A program made the translations under genes and the position numbers. 57,242 nucleotides of DNA from Kineococcus rubinsiae (GTDB taxonomy: Bacteria; Actinomycetota; Actinomycetes; Actinomycetales; Kineococcaceae), in assembly GCF_011839805.1 (NCBI RefSeq), contig NZ_VWPY01000029.1, forward strand, positions 1 through 57,242, given 5' to 3'. The notes under the pieces are model-generated. The model saw only the letters and a program-made list of their open reading frames with translations, did no database searches and was not told the origin of the DNA. Below, piece after piece: positions 40,536 through 49,630 of the stretch. Position 1 is the first letter of the stretch. Every line of letters begins with the position of its first letter.

Positions 40536-40961
40536 GTGAGCAGGAACCCCACCGGCACCACACCCGTCCGGGCGGCCCAGCGGCGCGCGGTCTCGGCGCT
40601 GCTCGAGGTGCGCCTGGTCGACGAGACGACGAGCCGGCCGCGGTTGCAGCTGCGCGACGGCGCCGGGCTCGTGGAGAGCCTCGTCGTGCGCCCGGAGGCG
40701 CTGCCCGACGTCCGCTCCCACCTCGCCGACACCGGCCCGGAGACGTCGTGCGACCTGGAGCTCCTCGACGCAGGCGGCGCCCTGTCGGCGCGGTGGGGCC
40801 ACTTCGCCCGCTCCGGGCACGCCGCAGCCGTCGGGGCGGCCCTGCTGGGCGCCGACCGCACCCTGTCCGGGGCCCGGGTCACCGGCTGCCACGGCGCCGA
40901 GCGCGGGATCGAGCTGCTGTGCGTGCACTTCCACCGGGGGCCGCTGCACCTCTGGCCGTGA
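40536..40961 (+). CDS. Hypothetical protein
   Basis: A 141-residue protein that I do not recognise. It has no signal peptide or membrane segment. It has a basic N-terminus, a central LVDETTSRPRLQLRDGAG and a C-terminus with GCHGAERGIELLCVHFH, which contains two Cys and three His close together and might bind a metal. The GTG start at 40536 is supported by GGAGG at a good distance. It is divergent from the ligase gene by 221 bases and convergent with the flavoprotein gene. Confidence 0.55.
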   Translation: MSRNPTGTTPVRAAQRRAVSALLEVRLVDETTSRPRLQLRDGAGLVESLVVRPEALPDVRSHLADTGPETSCDLELLDAGGALSARWGHFARSGHAAAVGAALLGADRTLSGARVTGCHGAERGIELLCVHFHRGPLHLWP

Positions 40962-41045
40962 GGCGCTGGCTGACCGCCACCGCCCGGCCGGGGTTCCTGT
41001 GGTGGACGTCCTCACCGAACCCGTCCTCGCGCCCGCGGCCCAGGG

Positions 41046-42479
41046 TCAGGCGGGTACGACCGCGGTGCGCAGGAGCCGGCGCGCGGCCTCGCCGATGACG
41101 GCGCTGTAGGTGGGGTAGGCGAACTCGACCCGCGCGAGCGTCGCGACGTCGACCCCGGCGGCCATCGCGGTCGTGACGGCCTGCACGATCTCGACGGCCT
41201 CCTCGCCCACGGCGTGCGCGCCGAGCAGGACGTCGCGGCGGCGGTCGGCGATGAGCTTGAGGAAACCCCGGGTGCGGTCGTCGATGATGGCGCGCTCCAT
41301 CTCCGCGAACGGCACGGTGACCACGAGGCAGTGCGGGTCCCGCGCCCGCGCCTCGTCCTCGGTGAGGCCCACGCCCGCGTAGTCGGGATCGGTGAAACCC
41401 CCCGACGGCAGCAGCAGGTGCGGCGTGCGGCGGGTCGCGCCCAGGACGGCGTTGGTGGCCGCGGCCTCCGCCTCGGCGTGCGCGGCCTGCACGAGCATGG
41501 CCTGCCCGTTGGCGTCCCCCGCCGCGAACACGTGCGGGACGGACGTGCGCAGGTGCTCGTCGACCGCGATGGCGGAACGGCGGACCTCGATCCCCGCGGC
41601 CTCCAGCCCGAGCCCGTCCAGCGACGCGGGCCAGCCGACGCTCATGACGACGGCGTCGAACGCCTCCCGGCGGCGCGTGCCGTCCTGCGACCACGTGAGG
41701 TCGATCGCCCCGTCGGCGCGCCGCTCGAGGGAGTGCACCGCCTCGATGCCCGTGTCGACCCGGACGCCCTGCTCCTCGAACGCGGCGCGCACGGCCGCCG
41801 AGACGTCGGCGTCGGCGGTCGGCAGCACCCGCGGCGCGAGGTCCAGGAGCTGCACCTCGCTGCCCAGGGCGCGGAACACGGTCACGAGCTGCGCGCCGGT
41901 GTTGCCCGCGCCGACGACGGCGAGGCGCCGCGGCACGGCGGGCAGGTCCAGCACCGTCTCGGGGTAGGTGGCCAGCTCGGCGCCGGGCAGCGGCAGCCGC
42001 CGCGAGCGGCCGCCGACGCACAGCACGACGTTCTCGCCCCGGATCCGCCGGCCCGTCCCCGCGAGCTCCAGGACGTGCGGGTCGACGAAGCGCGCCCGGC
42101 CCTCCAGCAGGAGGTCGACGCCCGCGTCCGCGAGCCGCTGCGGGTCCGCCTTCGCGGCCTGCACCCGCTCCACGGTCGCGCGCACCCGGGCGACCGTCGC
42201 GAGCCAGTCCACGCTCTGCTGCGGCACCGCGATCCCGTACTCCGCGGCCGTGCGGACCTCGCGCACCAGCCGCGCCGTCTTGGCCAGCACCCGGGTCGGC
42301 ACGCAGCCGGTGTTCACGCAGGTGCCGCCCGTGCGGGTGCCCTCCACGAGGGCGGTGCGCGCACCGAGCTCCGCGGCCCGCACCGCGGCCGACGTCCCCG
42401 CGGGGCCGCCACCCACGACCACGACGTCGTACTCGGCCGTCGTGTCCTGCGGGGCGGTGGTGACGCTGGAGGTGATCAC
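41046..42479 (-). CDS. Pyridine nucleotide-disulfide oxidoreductase (dihydrolipoamide dehydrogenase/mercuric reductase-like)
   Basis: A 477-residue FAD flavoprotein. The FAD motif GGGPAGTSAAVRAA is near residues 22-36, and the redox disulfide is Cys54-Cys59 in GGTCVNTGCVPT. The NAD(P)H motif is VVGAGNTGAQLV. In the C-terminal dimer interface domain the catalytic HPT triplet is replaced by Tyr455-Pro-Thr (FAYPTYSAV), so the proton-relay His of dihydrolipoamide dehydrogenase is absent. It is therefore probably not a lipoamide enzyme; a quinone, metal or other disulfide reductase is likelier. It is divergent from the M20 gene. The start may be the GTG at 42479 or 42539. Confidence 0.85.
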   Translation of the reverse strand: MITSSVTTAPQDTTAEYDVVVVGGGPAGTSAAVRAAELGARTALVEGTRTGGTCVNTGCVPTRVLAKTARLVREVRTAAEYGIAVPQQSVDWLATVARVRATVERVQAAKADPQRLADAGVDLLLEGRARFVDPHVLELAGTGRRIRGENVVLCVGGRSRRLPLPGAELATYPETVLDLPAVPRRLAVVGAGNTGAQLVTVFRALGSEVQLLDLAPRVLPTADADVSAAVRAAFEEQGVRVDTGIEAVHSLERRADGAIDLTWSQDGTRRREAFDAVVMSVGWPASLDGLGLEAAGIEVRRSAIAVDEHLRTSVPHVFAAGDANGQAMLVQAAHAEAEAAATNAVLGATRRTPHLLLPSGGFTDPDYAGVGLTEDEARARDPHCLVVTVPFAEMERAIIDDRTRGFLKLIADRRRDVLLGAHAVGEEAVEIVQAVTTAMAAGVDVATLARVEFAYPTYSAVIGEAARRLLRTAVVPA

Positions 42480-42626
42480 CGGACCACCGTCTCCCGCACC
42501 CTCCCCGCCCGCCACCCACCCCGCTGTGAGAGTCGACACCCCCGTGTGAACAGCGTGTTGCGGATGCCGTCCCGCCCCGCTCGGGGGGTAGCCGCGGCTC
42601 GCGCCGACGCGGTAGTCCTAGTCGGC

Positions 42627-43961
42627 ATGGCCGCTCCCCGCTCCTCGCCCGTGCCGCCCGACACCACCTACCTGGCGTCCGTGCGCGCCGCCACCGAACG
42701 CGCCGCGGCCACCGCGGCACCCCTGCCCAGCACCGCGGTCGGCGCCCCGGAAGGCCTGCTGGACGCGACCGAGAAGGCCGTCGAGGCCGCCGGCGACGAC
42801 CTGCTGGCCCTCAGCCACGACCTGCACGCCCACCCCGAGGAGGGGTTCGCGGAGCACCGGTCCGTCCGGGCGATCGCGGACCTCCTCGCCCGCCACGGCG
42901 TCGACGCCGAGATCGGCGTGCACGGCCTCGAGACGTCGCTGCGCGCGTCGGTCAGCGCGGGCGAGGGACCCACCGTCGCGGTCCTCGCCGAGTACGACGC
43001 GCTCCCGGGCATCGGGCACGGCTGCGGGCACAACGTCATCGCCTCCTCCGCGGTCGGCGCGTTCCTCGGGCTCAAGGCCGCGCTGGAGTCCGGCGAGGTG
43101 ACGGGCACGGCGCTGCTGCTGGGCACGCCCGCCGAGGAGGGCGGCGGCGGCAAGGAGCTGATGGCCCGCGAGGGCGCGCTCGACGGCGTCGACGCCGTGG
43201 TGATGCTGCACCCGTTCAGCTACGACGTGGCCGTGCAGCCGTTCCTCGGCCGCCGCCAGGTGCGGGCCACGTACACGGGCGTCGCCGCGCACGCCTCCGC
43301 GCAGCCGTTCATGGGCCGCAACGCCCTCGACGCGGTGGTCGCCGGGTACCAGGGCATCGCGATGCTGCGCCAGCACGTGCCGCCGTCGGACCGCGTGCAC
43401 GGCATCGTCGTCGACGGCGGGCAGCGGCCCAACGTCGTGCCCGAGCGGGCCGTGTCGGAGTACTACGTGCGCTCGGCCGACCCGGGGACGCTGCAGGACC
43501 TCTGCACGCGGGTCGAGGCGGTCCTCGTCGCGGCGGCCGCCATGACCGGCTGCGGGTACGAGCTGGAGTGGGACGCGCAGCCGGCGTACCTGCCGATCCG
43601 CGCGAACCTCGAGATGGCGGCCCGCTGGACGCGGCACCAGCAGCGCCGGGGGCGGACGTCGCTGCCCCCGGGCGTGGTGCCGGAGTCGCTGTCCGGGTCC
43701 ACCGACCTCGGCAACGTCAGCGTCCGCGTCCCGTCCATCCACCCGATGATCGCGATCGCGGGCCCGGACGCCTCCATGCACACGACGGGCTTCGCCACCG
43801 CCGCGGGTTCCCCCGCGGGCGACGCGGGGGTGCTCGACGGCGCGGTCGGGCTGGCGCTCACGGCCCTGGACGTCCTCGCCGACGCCGACCTGCTCGCCGC
43901 GGTGCGGGCCGAGTTCGAGGCCGCCGGCGGGGTGCTCGACGTCGCGGAGTTCCTCGCGTGA
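42627..43961 (+). CDS. M20 family amidohydrolase/peptidase (AbgB-like)
   Basis: A 444-residue dinuclear metallo-hydrolase. The metal ligands appear as HAHPEEGF, GIGHGCGHNV, TPAEEGGGGK and HPF. The dimerisation domain is about 200-320 (YTGVAAHASAQPFMGRNALDA in parts). M20D enzymes cleave N-acyl amino acids or peptides; AbgB of E. coli cleaves p-aminobenzoyl-glutamate. It has a 50-residue N-terminal extension ahead of the catalytic core. Its stop overlaps the start of an AbgT transporter gene (GTGA), matching the abgAB-abgT pairing of E. coli. The exact amide substrate is not determined. Confidence 0.88.
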   Translation: MAAPRSSPVPPDTTYLASVRAATERAAATAAPLPSTAVGAPEGLLDATEKAVEAAGDDLLALSHDLHAHPEEGFAEHRSVRAIADLLARHGVDAEIGVHGLETSLRASVSAGEGPTVAVLAEYDALPGIGHGCGHNVIASSAVGAFLGLKAALESGEVTGTALLLGTPAEEGGGGKELMAREGALDGVDAVVMLHPFSYDVAVQPFLGRRQVRATYTGVAAHASAQPFMGRNALDAVVAGYQGIAMLRQHVPPSDRVHGIVVDGGQRPNVVPERAVSEYYVRSADPGTLQDLCTRVEAVLVAAAAMTGCGYELEWDAQPAYLPIRANLEMAARWTRHQQRRGRTSLPPGVVPESLSGSTDLGNVSVRVPSIHPMIAIAGPDASMHTTGFATAAGSPAGDAGVLDGAVGLALTALDVLADADLLAAVRAEFEAAGGVLDVAEFLA

Positions 43962-45523
43962 GCGCGCCGGCGACGGCCCGGCCCACGCGCGTCGACCGGC
44001 TCCTCGGCGGGGTCGAGCGCGCGGGGAACCGGATCCCCGAACCCTTCGTGCTGTTCCTCGGCCTGTTCTCGGTCCTGGCCGTCGCCTCCACGGCCATGGC
44101 CGCGGCCTCCGTCGAGGTGGAGGTCCCCGGTTCGGGTCAGGTGCAGGCGGTGCGGGGACTGTTCACCGTCGAGGGCGTGCGGTGGCTGACGACGAACCTC
44201 GTCGACAACTTCGTCTCGTTCCCGCCGCTGGGCACCGTCGTCGTGATCCTGCTGGCCGTCGGCCTCGCCCAGCGCAGCGGCCTGTTCGCCGCCCTCATCA
44301 AGGTGGCGTTCGCGGGGGCGCCGTCGTGGGCGCTGCCCTACGCGGTCGCCGCGGTCTGCATGGTGGGCCACGTCATGGCCGACTCCGTGATGATCGTCAT
44401 CCCGCCGCTGGCCGCCATGGTGTTCAAGGCCGCCGGCCGCCACCCCGTCGCGGGGCTGCTCGGCGCGTTCGCCGCGGCCGGGGCCGCGTACTCGACGTCG
44501 TTCGTCGTCACGAGCCTGGACGCCCTGTTCTCCGGCATCACCAGCTCCGTCGCGGCGTCGCTGCCGGACGCGGGAACCCCCGTGACGCCCGTGTCGAACT
44601 GGTACTACAACATCGCCTGCTCGGCCGTGCTGACCGTGGTCTGCGGGCTGCTCATCACGCGCGTGCTGGAACCGCGGCTGCGCCGCCTCGGGGTCCCCGA
44701 CACCCAGGTCGAGGACTCCGGCGGGATCGGCACGGTCGAGGACGTCGACGACCTGACCGTGGACGCCACCGCGCGCCGCGGCCTGCGGCAGGCCGGGCTG
44801 GCCGCCGCGGTCACCGCCGCCGTCCTGCTGGTTCTGACGCTCGTGCCCGGGTCGCCGATGCGCAACGAGAGCGGCGGCTACCTGCCCGAGTCACCGCTGC
44901 TCGACTCCGTCGTCTTCCTCGTCGTCGCGCTGCTCACCGTCCCGGCGCTGGCCTACGGCCGCTCGACGGGGTCGCTGCGGCGGGTCGTCGACGTCCCCGC
45001 CGCGATGGGCGAGGCGGTGCGGGACATGGCGCCGTTCATCGTGCTGGCCTTCGTGCTGGGGCAGTTCATCGCCCTGTTCACGTGGAGCCGCGTCGGCACC
45101 TGGATGGCGGTCGCGGGCGCCGACGGGCTGCAGTCGCTGCACCTCACGGGGTTCGAGGCCGTCGTCGGGTTCATCCTGCTGGCGTCGCTGCTGAACCTGT
45201 TCATCACGTCCGGGTCCTCGATGTGGACCATCATGGGCGCCGTCTTCGTCCCGCTGTTCGCGCTGCTGGGCTACGAACCCGCCTTCACCCAGGCCGCGTT
45301 CCGCGTCGGCGACTCCGCGACGCAGATCCTCACGCCGCTGAACCCCTACATCGTCATCGTCCTGGCCATGCTGCGCCGCTACGAGCCGCAGGCGGGGCTG
45401 GGGACGCTCATCTCGCGGTTCCTGCCCTTCACGATCTGCTTCTGGATCGCGTGGGTCCTCATGCTGTCGCTGTGGTTCTTCCTCGACCTGCCGTTCGGGC
45501 CGGGCCAGCACGCACGCCTCTGA
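43958..45523 (+). CDS. abgT: AbgT family transporter
   Basis: A 521-residue integral membrane protein with about 11-13 hydrophobic segments and the AbgT signatures NRIPEPFVLFLGLF near the start, PPLGTVVVILLAVGLAQRSGLF and FVLGQFIALFTWS. AbgT of E. coli imports p-aminobenzoyl-glutamate; other members export sulfonamides, so either direction is possible. It is co-translated with the M20 amidohydrolase, which favours import of an amide that is then cleaved. The GTG start overlaps the stop of that gene. It converges on the carboxylesterase gene with a gap of seven bases. Confidence 0.9.
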   Translation: MSAPATARPTRVDRLLGGVERAGNRIPEPFVLFLGLFSVLAVASTAMAAASVEVEVPGSGQVQAVRGLFTVEGVRWLTTNLVDNFVSFPPLGTVVVILLAVGLAQRSGLFAALIKVAFAGAPSWALPYAVAAVCMVGHVMADSVMIVIPPLAAMVFKAAGRHPVAGLLGAFAAAGAAYSTSFVVTSLDALFSGITSSVAASLPDAGTPVTPVSNWYYNIACSAVLTVVCGLLITRVLEPRLRRLGVPDTQVEDSGGIGTVEDVDDLTVDATARRGLRQAGLAAAVTAAVLLVLTLVPGSPMRNESGGYLPESPLLDSVVFLVVALLTVPALAYGRSTGSLRRVVDVPAAMGEAVRDMAPFIVLAFVLGQFIALFTWSRVGTWMAVAGADGLQSLHLTGFEAVVGFILLASLLNLFITSGSSMWTIMGAVFVPLFALLGYEPAFTQAAFRVGDSATQILTPLNPYIVIVLAMLRRYEPQAGLGTLISRFLPFTICFWIAWVLMLSLWFFLDLPFGPGQHARL

Positions 45524-45530
45524 GGCGGGC

Positions 45531-47072
45531 TCAGCCGCCGGTCGCTGCGAACCGGACCTCGCGCCACAGGTCGCGGCGCGGGTCCGGGCCCTCCTCGACG
45601 AGGTCGTCGGCCGAACCCCACACCTTCACCGGTGTCGCGTCCGGCGCGAGCGCCGGCCACCCGGGCTCGCCCGTCGTCGCGAAGGCGACCCACGCGTCGA
45701 CCATCCGCCGCGACAGGGCGGCCGACGCCGGGGTGGGCCAGACGCCCGGGACCCGCGGGCCCAGGCCGGGGACGCGGCGCAGCAGCGGGAGCACGGGGAC
45801 GGCGTGCAGCAGCAGCTCCAGGCCCTGCGGGTTGCCGAACACGAACGGCAGGTCCACGGCGTGCGCGGCGCCGAGGCGGCCCGCGAGCGCCGGGCTGCGC
45901 CACGTGAACAGCGACCGGTGCGTGCTCCCGCCGGCGTCGGCGTGCGCGCGGGCGAAGCGGCGCGAGGGTTCCGCGAACACGCTGTCGGTGAGCAGCGCGT
46001 CGGTGAGCCGCAGCGGCCCGGCCCCGGGCAGGGTCGCGGCGAAGCGGGCGAACTGCGCGTCGTCCAGGCGGCCGGCCCGCGCCCAGCGCGGCAGGTCCGC
46101 CGTGCCGCGCGGCCGCTCGGCCAGGCGGCCCCCCGAGAACAGGTTCCACTCGTCGCTGTTGTGGTTGACGAGCAGGGCGACCGACGGGTCCCCGCCGGCG
46201 CCCGGGCCCTCGAACGGCACGACGGGCAGGAAGTCGCCGTCCACCACGGGGTTGAAGAGCGTGTCGACGATCGAGCGCATGCCGCTGGAGGGGTCGGCGT
46301 GGAACTCCGCGACGACCGAGCGCGTGGCCTCCAGCAGCCGCACGGGCGCCAGGCCCGCGAACCCGGCGAGCGTGGCGGGCACCCGGGCGGCGCGGGCCAC
46401 CCGGGCGCCGATCGCGCGGGCGTGCCCGACGGTGAAGGTCTCGCCCGGGATGCTCTGGGCGATCGCCCGGGAGAACAGCCCGCGCGCGGACGGCGCGCAC
46501 AGCAGGGCCGCGACGGACCCGGCGCCCGCGGACTCCCCCGCGACCGTGACGCGGGCCGGGTCGCCCCCGAAGGCCGCGACGTTCTCCGCGACCCACCGCA
46601 GCGCGGCGACCTGGTCGCGCAGGCCGCGGTTGTCCACGGCTCCCTCGACGGCGCCGAAGCCCTCGAAGCCCAGGCGGTAGTTGATGCTGACGACGACCAG
46701 GCCGCGCCGCACCCAGGCCCGCGGCTCGTACATCGGCAGGGAGCCGGCCCCGGAGGTCCAGGAGCCGCCGTGGATCCACACCAGCACCGGTGCGGCGCGG
46801 GGGAAGTCGGCCGGCGCGAAGACGTCGAGGGTCAGGTAGTCGTCACCCGAGGCGGGGGTCCAGCCGGTGGAGCTCGAGCGCTCCTGCGGGGCCACGGGTG
46901 AGGGCTGCCGCGCGTCGCGCACGCCGGACCACGGGGTCACCGGGGCGGGCGGCTGCAGGCGCAGCGGCCCCACGGGCGGTGCGGCGTAGGGGATCCCGCG
47001 GAAGGCGACGACCCCGTCGACGGGCTCACGCCCCCGCACGCCGCCGGCGGCGGTGACGACGACCCTGCTCAT
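45531..47072 (-). CDS. Carboxylesterase/lipase family protein (type B)
   Basis: A 513-residue alpha/beta-hydrolase of the carboxylesterase B family. The nucleophile Ser181 is in AGESAGAGS, the oxyanion-hole HGG is in WIHGGSW at about 99-105, the catalytic His404 is in GAAHAVDLPF, and an acidic residue near 307-308 (NSDEW) completes the triad. No signal peptide is seen at the ATG at 47072, so it is cytoplasmic unless exported otherwise. It hydrolyses carboxylic esters of unknown type. It stands at the right border of the accessory region, 198 bases beyond the end of the topoisomerase B gene on the same strand. Confidence 0.88.
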   Translation of the reverse strand: MSRVVVTAAGGVRGREPVDGVVAFRGIPYAAPPVGPLRLQPPAPVTPWSGVRDARQPSPVAPQERSSSTGWTPASGDDYLTLDVFAPADFPRAAPVLVWIHGGSWTSGAGSLPMYEPRAWVRRGLVVVSINYRLGFEGFGAVEGAVDNRGLRDQVAALRWVAENVAAFGGDPARVTVAGESAGAGSVAALLCAPSARGLFSRAIAQSIPGETFTVGHARAIGARVARAARVPATLAGFAGLAPVRLLEATRSVVAEFHADPSSGMRSIVDTLFNPVVDGDFLPVVPFEGPGAGGDPSVALLVNHNSDEWNLFSGGRLAERPRGTADLPRWARAGRLDDAQFARFAATLPGAGPLRLTDALLTDSVFAEPSRRFARAHADAGGSTHRSLFTWRSPALAGRLGAAHAVDLPFVFGNPQGLELLLHAVPVLPLLRRVPGLGPRVPGVWPTPASAALSRRMVDAWVAFATTGEPGWPALAPDATPVKVWGSADDLVEEGPDPRRDLWREVRFAATGG

Positions 47073-47125
47073 GGACTCCGCTTCCGCGCTCGTCGGGCGA
47101 GCGGCCGCGCACGCCCCCGGAGAGA

Positions 47126-47146
47126 CCCCCCGGCGGGGCCGGGGGG
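47126..47146 (-). terminator. Intrinsic terminator after topoisomerase subunit B
   Basis: CCCCCCGGC and GCCGGGGGG form a perfect 9-bp stem with loop GGG, 124 bases after the stop of the minus-strand topoisomerase B gene and ahead of the esterase gene. Confidence 0.65.
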
Positions 47147-47270
47147 AACGTCCCACCGAGGGGTCCGTCCGGGGGCGCGTCGGCCCGCTCGTCGCGAACC
47201 GTACAACGCCCGGCTGTGCGCTCCGCACCCGCGCCGCGCGCCGCGCCGCGACCCGCCGGGAACGCGTGCC

Positions 47271-49403
47271 TCAGGCGTCGATCCGGTTCGCGTCCAGCCC
47301 CGCCGCGCCGGCGATGATGAAGTCCTTGCGCGGTGCGACGTCGTTGCCCATGAGCAGCTCGAAGACGCGCTCGGCCACCTCGGCGTCGGCCACCGTGACG
47401 CGGCGCAGCGTGCGGTGCGCGGGGTCCATGGTCGTCAGCGCGAGCTGGTCCTCGTCCATCTCCCCCAGCCCCTTGTAGCGCTGGATGGGCTCCTTGTAGC
47501 GGCGGTTGCGCTTGCTCAGGTCGCCCAGCAGGCGGCGCAGCTCGGGATCGGAGTAGGTGTAGACGACCTCGTTCTTCGCGCGCCCGGCGCCGACGACCTC
47601 GACGCGGTGCAGCGGCGGCACGGCCGCGAAGACGCGGCCGGCGTCGACCAGCGGGCGCATGTACCGGAAGAACAGCGTCAGCAGCAGCGTGCGGATGTGC
47701 GCGCCGTCGACGTCGGCGTCGGTCATCAGGATGATCTTGCCGTAGCGCGCGGCCGAGAGGTCGAAGCTGCGCCCGGACCCGGCGCCGACGACCTGGATGA
47801 TCGAGGCGCACTCGGCGTTCTTCAGCATGTCCGCCACGGACGCCTTCTGGACGTTGAGGATCTTCCCGCGCAGCGGCAGCAGCGCCTGGTGCTCGGAGTT
47901 GCGGGCCCGCATGGCCGTGCCCAGCGCCGAGTCGCCCTCGACGAGGAACAGCTCCGAGCGCGACACGTCGTCGGAGCGGCAGTCCTTGAGCTTGGCCGGC
48001 AGCGAGGACGTCTCGAGCGCGTTCTTGCGGCGCTGCGTCTCCTTGTGCTGGCGCGCGGAGACGCGGTTCTTCATCTCCGAGACGACCTTCTCCAGCAGCA
48101 GGGCCGCCTGCTGCTTCTCGTCGCGCTTCGTCGAGGTCAGCAGCTCGGTGAGCTCGCGCTCCACGACGCGGGCCACGATCGCCCGCACGGCCGCCGTGCC
48201 GAGGACCTCCTTGGTCTGGCCCTCGAACTGCGGCTCGGCGAGGCGGACCGTGACGACCGCGGTCAGGCCGGCCTGCACGTCGTCGCGCTCGAGCTTGTCG
48301 TCCTTGCCCCCGGCCTTCAGGCGCCGGGCGTTCAGCTCGACCTGCTTCTTGAAGACCTTCAGCAGCGCGGCGTCGAAGCCCGCGAGGTGGGTGCCGCCCT
48401 TGGGCGTGGCGATGATGTTGACGAAGGAGCGCACGACGGTGTCGTAGCCCGTGCCCCAGCGCACGGCGATGTCCACGAGGACCTCGCGCTCGACCTCCGT
48501 CGGGGACATGTGCCCGGCCTCGTCGAGCACCGGCACGGTCTCGCGGAAGGTGTCGCTGCCCTGCAGCCGCCACACCCCCGTCACGGCCGGGTCCGGGGCC
48601 AGGAACTCGGCGTACTCGCCGATGCCGCCGTCGTGGTGGAAGACCTCCTCGTGCGGCCCGTCCGCGCCCGGGGTTCCGGGCACGCCCCGCTCGTCGCGCA
48701 GGGCGATGCGCAGCCCGGGGACGAGGAAGGACGTCTGCCGCGCCCGGTCGACGAGGTCGGCGTAGGAGAACGTCGCCTCCTTGAGGAAGATCTGCCGGTC
48801 CGCCCAGTAGCGGACGCGGGTGCCCGTGACGCCGCGCTTGGCGCGCCCGACGACCTCCAGGCCCACCGTCGGGGCGAAGCCGGCGTCCTCGCCCTCGCCC
48901 GCGAAGCGGCCCGGCGTGCCGCGGCGGAAGCTCGTGGCCCACGTCTTGCCGCCGCGGTCGACCTCGACGTCCAGGCGCGAGGACAGCGCGTTGACGACGC
49001 TCGCGCCGACGCCGTGCAGGCCGCCGGAGGCGGAGTAGGAGCCGCCGCCGAACTTGCCGCCCGCGTGCAGGTGCGTGAAGACCACCTCCACGCCCGAGAG
49101 GCCCGTGCGCCGCTCCTGGTCGACGGGGATGCCGCGGCCGTCGTCGCGGACCTCGACCGAGCCGTCCGCGCGCAGCAGGACGTCGATGCGGGTGCAGTGC
49201 CCGCCCAGGGCCTCGTCGACGGCGTTGTCGATGATCTCCCAGAGGCAGTGCATGAGGCCGCGGGAGTCGGTGGAGCCGATGTACATGCCGGGCCGCTTGC
49301 GGACGGCCTCGAGGCCCTCCAGGACGAGCAGGTGGGCGGCGGTGTACCCCTCGGACCCCTCCGCGGCGAGGCGGGGCGTCGGGGTGGAGTCAGGCGGTGT
49401 CAC
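47271..49403 (-). CDS. parE: DNA topoisomerase IV / second gyrase-type subunit B
   Basis: A 710-residue ATPase subunit of a type IIA topoisomerase. The GHKL ATP-binding motifs are EIIDNAVDEAL, DDGRGIPV, GGLHGVGASVVNAL and the QTK loop in EGQTKEVLG. The TOPRIM domain has LVEGDSALGTA (instead of the usual EGDSAGGSA of GyrB) and TDADVDGAHIRTLLL. The C-terminal PIQRYKGLGEM closes the family pattern. The ALGTA variant is, as I recall, shared with the second GyrB of Streptomyces. The partner A subunit is at 24116, about 21 kb away on the opposite strand. The GTG at 49403 is the chosen start. Confidence 0.92.
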   Translation of the reverse strand: MTPPDSTPTPRLAAEGSEGYTAAHLLVLEGLEAVRKRPGMYIGSTDSRGLMHCLWEIIDNAVDEALGGHCTRIDVLLRADGSVEVRDDGRGIPVDQERRTGLSGVEVVFTHLHAGGKFGGGSYSASGGLHGVGASVVNALSSRLDVEVDRGGKTWATSFRRGTPGRFAGEGEDAGFAPTVGLEVVGRAKRGVTGTRVRYWADRQIFLKEATFSYADLVDRARQTSFLVPGLRIALRDERGVPGTPGADGPHEEVFHHDGGIGEYAEFLAPDPAVTGVWRLQGSDTFRETVPVLDEAGHMSPTEVEREVLVDIAVRWGTGYDTVVRSFVNIIATPKGGTHLAGFDAALLKVFKKQVELNARRLKAGGKDDKLERDDVQAGLTAVVTVRLAEPQFEGQTKEVLGTAAVRAIVARVVERELTELLTSTKRDEKQQAALLLEKVVSEMKNRVSARQHKETQRRKNALETSSLPAKLKDCRSDDVSRSELFLVEGDSALGTAMRARNSEHQALLPLRGKILNVQKASVADMLKNAECASIIQVVGAGSGRSFDLSAARYGKIILMTDADVDGAHIRTLLLTLFFRYMRPLVDAGRVFAAVPPLHRVEVVGAGRAKNEVVYTYSDPELRRLLGDLSKRNRRYKEPIQRYKGLGEMDEDQLALTTMDPAHRTLRRVTVADAEVAERVFELLMGNDVAPRKDFIIAGAAGLDANRIDA

Positions 49404-49630
49404 GCCTGGAAGGCTAACCGCGCCGGGTCCCGGGACCCGCGCCGACGCACACCGGGCGCCTCCCGGGCTCGGCTCCGGCCTGCTCCTGCCGATGAGGAGG
49501 GGGTCCGCCGTGAGCGAACGCACTGCGCCGACGGCGTGGGAACGCGCGCGCCCCGGCGTCGGTTGGGAGAGAGTGAGAGCGGGAGCAGAAGCTCCCACGA
49601 GCTCGGAGCAGTACCGGAAGGAGTCTCGGA

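Noticed and set aside
41214-42626. Upstream extension of the M20 gene frame
   Set aside because: It is antisense to the flavoprotein gene and unlike M20 proteins; the ATG at 42627 starts the recognisable protein.
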